From assembly GCF_038397725.1 (NCBI RefSeq), contig NZ_CP151634.1:3782001-3846000 (forward strand): a stretch of DNA of 64,000 nt, in the 5' to 3' direction. A program made the translations under genes and the position numbers. Shown here piece by piece: positions 58,352-64,000 of this stretch (positions are counted from its first letter, which is position 1; each line of letters starts with the position of its first letter). This DNA comes from Microbacterium sp. LWO13-1.2. Lineage in GTDB: Bacteria; Actinomycetota; Actinomycetes; Actinomycetales; Microbacteriaceae. The notes below the pieces were generated by a model. That model was not told where the DNA came from and searched no databases. It was given only the letters and a program-made list of their open reading frames with translations.

Positions 58352-59762
58352 GCACGCTCACGACGCACGTGTTCCGCCTGCCGGATCTCGGCGAAGGTCT
58401 CACCGAGGCCGGCCTCGTGCAGTGGCTCGTCGCCGTCGGCGACACGATCGCCACGGACCAGCCGATCGCCGAAGTGGAGACGGCCAAGAGCGTGGTGGAG
58501 TTGCCGTCCCCGTTCGCCGGTGTCGTGACCGCGCTGCACGGCGAGGCCGGCGACACGATCGACGTCGGTGCGCCGGTGCTGGAAGTGGCGGATGCCGCGG
58601 CTCCCGCCGTCCCCCGGTCGTTGAGCGAGCGAAGCGAGACGAAACGCGCCGATCCGGCGCATGAGCATGGCGAGCACGAGGCCTACCGCGAGGAGGAGCG
58701 CGCCGGCTCCGGCAACGTCCTCATCGGGTACGGGACCTCTGAGCGCTCGGCGAAGGGGCGACGTCGTCGTGTCTCGGCCGCCGCTGCCGTACCCCCCGAG
58801 GTCGTCGAGCCGGCCGTCGTCGAGACCCAACAGGTCGATCCCGACGCATCTGCTCTCGATGCCCGCCGCCCGGTGGCCGTCCGCTCCCCCCTGGTCCGGC
58901 GCCTCGCCCGCGATCTCGGCCTCGACGTGCACGCAATCGCTCCCACCGGCCCCGACGGGGCGATCACCCGTGCCGACGTTCTGCGCGCAGCCGTCGACCA
59001 TGCTGTGGACGGCGTCGCCACGCACCACCGCGTCGCAGACCCCGCATCCCTCGGCGAAGTCGATGGCCTTCCGATCCGTTCCCGCGAGCGGATGTCGCCG
59101 CTGCGCAAGGCGGTGAGCGCCAAGCTCACCCGAAGCCGTTCGGAGATCCCGGAGGCGACCGTCTGGGTCGACGTCGACGCCACCGCTCTCTGGGAACTGC
59201 GCGCCCAGATGGCCCCCGAGGGCGGAAAGGCGCCGTCGATCACGGCGCTGATCGCCCGCTTCGTGCTGCTCGCGCTCGAGGATTACCCGGTGCTGGCATC
59301 TCGCCTGAGCGAAACCGGCGAAGAACTGATCTCCTTCGACGGCGTGAACCTCGGCGTCGCCGCCGACACCGAACGGGGCCTGATGGTTCCCGTCATCCCG
59401 CGGGCGCACGCCCTGAGCGTCGAACAGCTCGACGCGGCGCTGCGGGAACTCAGCGCGACCGCGCGCGCGGGTGCGATGCCGTCGGATCGACTGCGCGGCT
59501 CGACGTTCACCCTGAACAACTACGGCGGTCTCGGCGTCGACGGTTCGGCCGCGATCATCAACCATCCCGACGTCGCGATCCTCGGGATCGGTCGGATCAT
59601 GGAGCGTCCCTGGGTCGTCGAGGGCCAGATCGTCGCCCGCCGCATCGCCCAGCTCTCGCTGGTGTTCGACCACCGCGTCTGCGACGGCGGTTACGCGGCC
59701 GGGTTCCTGCGCCGCGTCACCGAGCTCATCGAGCATCCGCTCCGCGCCTTCGGGAGGGTCTG

Positions 59763-59763
<1 letters not shown>
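58348..59763 (+). CDS. 2-oxoacid dehydrogenase E2 acyltransferase with REP in linker
   Basis: The 471-residue E2 has one lipoyl domain (about 1-80, lipoylated Lys47 in ETAKSVVELP), a flexible linker, a peripheral-subunit-binding domain (about 176-215) and a catalytic domain with HRVCDG (His442, Asp446). Residues 89-100 of the linker are encoded by a REP-like repeat (58614-58646), so the gene was altered by a mobile or dispersed repeat without loss of frame. A second linker region is rich in Glu and Arg. Start overlaps E1beta. E3 is not in the window, so a shared dihydrolipoamide dehydrogenase is expected. Confidence 0.94.
58614..58646. repeat. intragenic REP-like repeat in the E2 gene
   Basis: The sequence starts CCGGTCGTTGAGCG, identical over 14 bp to the left arm of the palindrome at 20448-20487, then GAGCGAAGCGAGACGAAACG. 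The element stays in frame and encodes the hydrophilic linker segment PRSLSERSETKR. Confidence 0.75.
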
Positions 59764-60967
<1,204 letters not shown>

Positions 60968-60971
<4 letters not shown>

Positions 60972-61702
60972 GCCTGCATATCGACGAGCGCGAAGACCGC
61001 GTCATCGCCACGCTGGATCGCCCGGAGAAGCGGAACGCGATCGATCAGGACATGATCGACGCACTGCACGCGCTGTGCGCGACTCTCGAGGAGAACCCGC
61101 GCACGCTGATCCTCACCGGGTCGAACGGTGTCTTCGCCGCCGGCGCCGATATCGCTCAACTCCGCGAGCGCACCGCCACCGACGCCCGGAAGGGCATCAA
61201 CGCGATGGCGTTCATCCGTATCCGCGAACTGCCGATGCCGGTGATCGCGGCGATCGACGGCTACGCGCTCGGCGGCGGCGCCGAGCTCGCCTACGCCGCC
61301 GACATCCGCATCGCCACCCCCGCACTGAAGATCGGCAACCCGGAGACCGGCCTCGGGATCATCGCCGCAGCCGGCGCGACGTGGCGACTGCCCGAGATCG
61401 TCGGCGAGGCCAGGGCGAGCGAGCTGCTGCTCACCGGCCGCTCCCTCGGCGCGGATGAGGCACTGGCCTGGGGACTCGTCTCGGCGGTCCACCCGGCAGA
61501 CGAGATCCTCGACGCCGCGAACGCCATCGCCGACCGCGTCGTCGCGAACGACCCCCTGGCCACGCAGCACACGAAGCGCGCGCTGCGCGCTGCGCGCGCC
61601 GAGCATCCGGCGATCGAGTTCGAACTGCAGGCCGAACTGTTCGAGTCCGCGTCGAAGTACCAGCGGATGACCGACTTCCTGGAAAGGCGAGCACGACGAT
61701 GA
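60968..61702 (+). CDS. enoyl-CoA hydratase/isomerase family protein
   Basis: The 244-residue crotonase-fold protein has the oxyanion-hole motif AAGADIAQL, a second oxyanion loop DGYALGGGAELAYAADIRI and the catalytic Glu region NPETGLGII. ATG 60968 overlaps the thiolase stop (ATGA). In the phenylacetate pathway, PaaF-type hydratases hydrate 2,3-dehydroadipyl-CoA to 3-hydroxyadipyl-CoA. The position between thiolase and 3-hydroxyacyl-CoA dehydrogenase fits a PaaF role, although PaaG-type isomerases share the fold. Confidence 0.9.
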
Positions 61703-62589
61703 CCACCGAAAATCCGGCAGCCCCTTCCCACGTCGGCGTCCTCGGCGGCGGGCGGATGGGCGCGGGCATCGCCCACGCCTTCCTGCTCGCCGGCGCTCGT
61801 GTCCGTGTCGTCGAGCGGGACACGGCAAGCGCGGAAGCCGCCTCCGAGCGCATCGTCGAAAGCATCGGCCGCTCTGTGGAACGCGATAGCGCCCTCGACG
61901 CTTCGGAGATCCTCGGACGCCTGGAGTGCGGCGCGGACTACGCCGCATTCGGCGCCTGCGACCTCGTGGTCGAGGCGGTACCGGAGGACCGTGCGCTGAA
62001 GGAGGCGTCGCTGGCCAGCGTCGAGGCGGCGATGCCCCAGACCGCGGTGCTCGCATCCAACACCTCCTCCATATCCATCGACGACCTCGCCGCGGGCCGC
62101 GGAAAGCCTGAGCGCTTTCTCGGGCTGCACTTCTTCAACCCCGTCCCGGCCTCGCGCCTGGTCGAGATCGTTCAGGGCGCGACGACGGATCCGGCCATCG
62201 TGGAAGCGGCCAGGGACTGGGTGCGCGCCCTCGGCAAGACGCCGATCGTGGTGCGGGACTCCCCCGGCTTCGCATCCTCCCGCCTGGGCGTGATGCTCGG
62301 ACTGGAGGCGATCCGGATGCTCGAGGAGGGCGTCGCGAGCGCGGAGGACATCGATACGGCGATGACGCTCGGGTACCGGCATCCGATGGGCCCGCTGCGC
62401 ACGACCGACATCGTCGGGCTGGACGTGCGGCTCGGCATCGCCGAAGAGTTGGCCGCCACGCTGGGACCGCGCTTCGAGCCACCGCCCCTGCTGCGCACGA
62501 TGGTCGCCGATGGCCGACTCGGCCGCAAGAGCGGTGAAGGCTTCTACACATGGACTTCTGCTCCGGCAGAGAATGGAAACGGACGATGA
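61699..62589 (+). CDS. 3-hydroxyacyl-CoA dehydrogenase (PaaH-like)
   Basis: The 296-residue protein has GVLGGGRMGAGIAHAF as the NAD-binding loop, ASNTSSISIDDLAAG, the 3HCDH signature HFFNPVPASRLVEI (catalytic His) and VRDSPGFASSRLG, with the C-terminal dimer domain. It oxidises 3-hydroxyadipyl-CoA or similar compounds with NAD+. ATG 61699 overlaps the hydratase stop. All genes in this part overlap by 1-4 bases, pointing to one polycistronic unit. Confidence 0.92.
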   Translation: MTTENPAAPSHVGVLGGGRMGAGIAHAFLLAGARVRVVERDTASAEAASERIVESIGRSVERDSALDASEILGRLECGADYAAFGACDLVVEAVPEDRALKEASLASVEAAMPQTAVLASNTSSISIDDLAAGRGKPERFLGLHFFNPVPASRLVEIVQGATTDPAIVEAARDWVRALGKTPIVVRDSPGFASSRLGVMLGLEAIRMLEEGVASAEDIDTAMTLGYRHPMGPLRTTDIVGLDVRLGIAEELAATLGPRFEPPPLLRTMVADGRLGRKSGEGFYTWTSAPAENGNGR

Positions 62590-64000
62590 GCGACATCCTG
62601 CCCAGCTACGTCGAGGGAAGCTGGTGGACCCCCACCTCACCGCAGAAGACGACGGAGGTGCGCGACGCGTCGACCGGCGAGATCGTCACCCGCGTGAGCA
62701 CCGAGGGCCTTGATCTCGGCGCCGCCCTGGAGCATGCTCGCACGGTCGGGCAGGCGAGTCTCGGAGCGCTCACATTCCACCAGCGCGCGGTGCTGCTCAA
62801 GCAGTTCGCGCTGGCGCTGACCGAACGCAAGTCCGAGCTCTACGCGATCTCCGCGCGCACGGGAGCCACCAAGACCGACTCCTGGGTCGACATCGACGGC
62901 GGCATCGGTGTGCTCTTCTCCTACTCCGGAAAGGGGCGGCGCGAGCTGCCGAACGCCCAGGTCTACGTCGACGGACCGGTGGAGCCGCTGTCCAAGGACG
63001 GCTCATTCCTCGGTCGGCATATCTACACCCGGCTCACCGGCACGGCGGTGCAGATCAACGCCTTCAACTTCCCGGTGTGGGGGTCGCTGGAGAAGTTCGC
63101 CCCCGCCTTCCTCGCCGGCATGCCGACGCTCGTGAAGCCGGCGACGCCGACCGGCTACCTGGCCGAGGCGTTCGTGCGGATCCTCGTCGAGTCCGGCCTG
63201 CTTCCCGATGGTTCGCTGCAGCTCGTGAGCGGCAGCGTGCCCGATCTCTTCGACCACCTGCGCCTCGGCGACATCGTCGGCTTCACCGGCAGCGCCTCGA
63301 CGGCCGAATCGCTGCGCGCGCACCGTGCGGTGCAGACCGGCGGCGTCCGGTTCACCGCCGAGACCGACTCGATCAACGCCTCGGTGCTCGGCACCGATGC
63401 CGTCGACGGCACACCCGAATTCGATGCCTATGTGCGCCAGCTCGTCACGGAGATGACGACGAAGGCTGGGCAGAAATGCACCGCGATCCGGCGGGCGATC
63501 GTCCCGACGGCATCGGCGGATGCGGTGATCGCAGCCGTACGCGCACGCATCGCCGAGAAGGTCGTGCTCGGCGACCCGCGCGCAGAGGGCGTCACGATGG
63601 GACCGCTGGCGTCGACGGCGCAGCGCGATGAAGTGCTGCGCCAGGTGCGGAAGCTGGCGGATGCCGGCGGACGCGTCGTGGTGGGCACCACGGAGGCTCC
63701 GGACGTGCGTCGCGAAGACGGCACCACCGGTCCCGTGGCCGACGGTGCCTTCGTCTCGCCCGTCCTGCTGCGGTTTGACGATGCATCCGCGGAGGCCGTG
63801 CACACGGTCGAGGCTTTCGGCCCGGTGTCGTCGCTGCTCACCTACGACACCACCGCCGAAGCCGCGGCTCTCGTCGCCCGCGGCGGCGGTTCGCTGGTGA
63901 CCAGCATCGCGACGCACGACCCGCTGCAAGCGGTGCAACTCGCGAGCGCGATCGCGCCGTTCAACGGCCGGATGCTCCTGCTCGACCGCGATGACGCCCG
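62586..64000 (+). CDS. paaZ: bifunctional PaaZ-type aldehyde dehydrogenase/oxepin-CoA hydrolase (3' partial)
   Basis: About 471 codons are visible before the window ends. They make up the N-terminal aldehyde-dehydrogenase domain of PaaZ: LPSYVEGSWW at the start, HQRAVLLKQFALAL, QINAFNFPVWG, KPATPTGYLAE, GFTGSASTAESLR and the active-site Cys298 in GQKCTAIRRAIVP. PaaZ opens the oxepin-CoA ring and oxidises the resulting aldehyde in the phenylacetyl-CoA pathway; its C-terminal hydratase part lies outside the window. ATG 62586 overlaps the previous stop (ATGA). Confidence 0.93.
   Translation, partial: MSDILPSYVEGSWWTPTSPQKTTEVRDASTGEIVTRVSTEGLDLGAALEHARTVGQASLGALTFHQRAVLLKQFALALTERKSELYAISARTGATKTDSWVDIDGGIGVLFSYSGKGRRELPNAQVYVDGPVEPLSKDGSFLGRHIYTRLTGTAVQINAFNFPVWGSLEKFAPAFLAGMPTLVKPATPTGYLAEAFVRILVESGLLPDGSLQLVSGSVPDLFDHLRLGDIVGFTGSASTAESLRAHRAVQTGGVRFTAETDSINASVLGTDAVDGTPEFDAYVRQLVTEMTTKAGQKCTAIRRAIVPTASADAVIAAVRARIAEKVVLGDPRAEGVTMGPLASTAQRDEVLRQVRKLADAGGRVVVGTTEAPDVRREDGTTGPVADGAFVSPVLLRFDDASAEAVHTVEAFGPVSSLLTYDTTAEAAALVARGGGSLVTSIATHDPLQAVQLASAIAPFNGRMLLLDRDDA

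Overview
The window is a GC-rich chromosomal segment that looks like a Microbacteriaceae actinobacterium, most likely Microbacterium or a close relative. The reasons are dense GC-biased genes, tight ATGA/GTGA overlaps, frequent leaderless starts, GTP-dependent PEP carboxykinase, a long GapB-type GAPDH, a RamB-like regulator, and heavy use of the hexamer GGATGC/GCATCC. The genus is an inference. No rRNA, tRNA, CRISPR array, integrase or insertion sequence was seen.

1-17.2 kb is mostly housekeeping: the 3' part of an ABC exporter, a gluconeogenic group (pckG, divergent RamB-like regulator, gapB), a winged-helix protein, a paired SMR exporter, an SDR, a TetR-controlled module with copper amine oxidase, a MurNAc recycling pair (BadF-type kinase and murQ), an MFS exporter behind a CsoR-like palindrome, and a multi-spanning membrane protein.

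17.3-30.6 kb is a catabolic and uptake region of unknown substrate: an AraC regulator, two MoaF-like proteins, a Liv-type ABC importer with a fused permease-ATPase, two SDRs, an APC permease and a YtcJ-like amidohydrolase. It recalls the enterobacterial monoamine regulon rather than molybdenum cofactor synthesis.

30.6-32.1 kb is the oddest stretch: a predicted AbiEi-like/PD-(D/E)XK nuclease gene with clusters of a 16-bp G-rich motif on both sides. 32.1-35.8 kb holds a GMC oxidoreductase, an aldehyde dehydrogenase and a TetR regulator.

35.9-55.6 kb is a glycan-utilisation locus. It has a CUT1 importer without its own ATPase, a DeoR/LacI hybrid regulator, two Tat-exported proteins (pectinesterase-like and GH99-like), a BNR-repeat protein, UxuA, an RraA-family protein, an SDR and a GH2 glycosidase. 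Divergent from these are two Gfo/Idh/MocA oxidoreductases and a TIM-barrel isomerase. The content suggests a uronate-containing polymer. Two families of AT-rich palindromes lie between its operons.

55.6-64 kb carries an Lrp/AsnC regulator divergent from a translationally coupled operon: 2-oxoacid dehydrogenase E1alpha, E1beta and E2, thiolase, enoyl-CoA hydratase, 3-hydroxyacyl-CoA dehydrogenase and the start of paaZ. This is the lower phenylacetate pathway joined to a 2-oxoacid dehydrogenase. A REP-like repeat sits inside the E2 linker.
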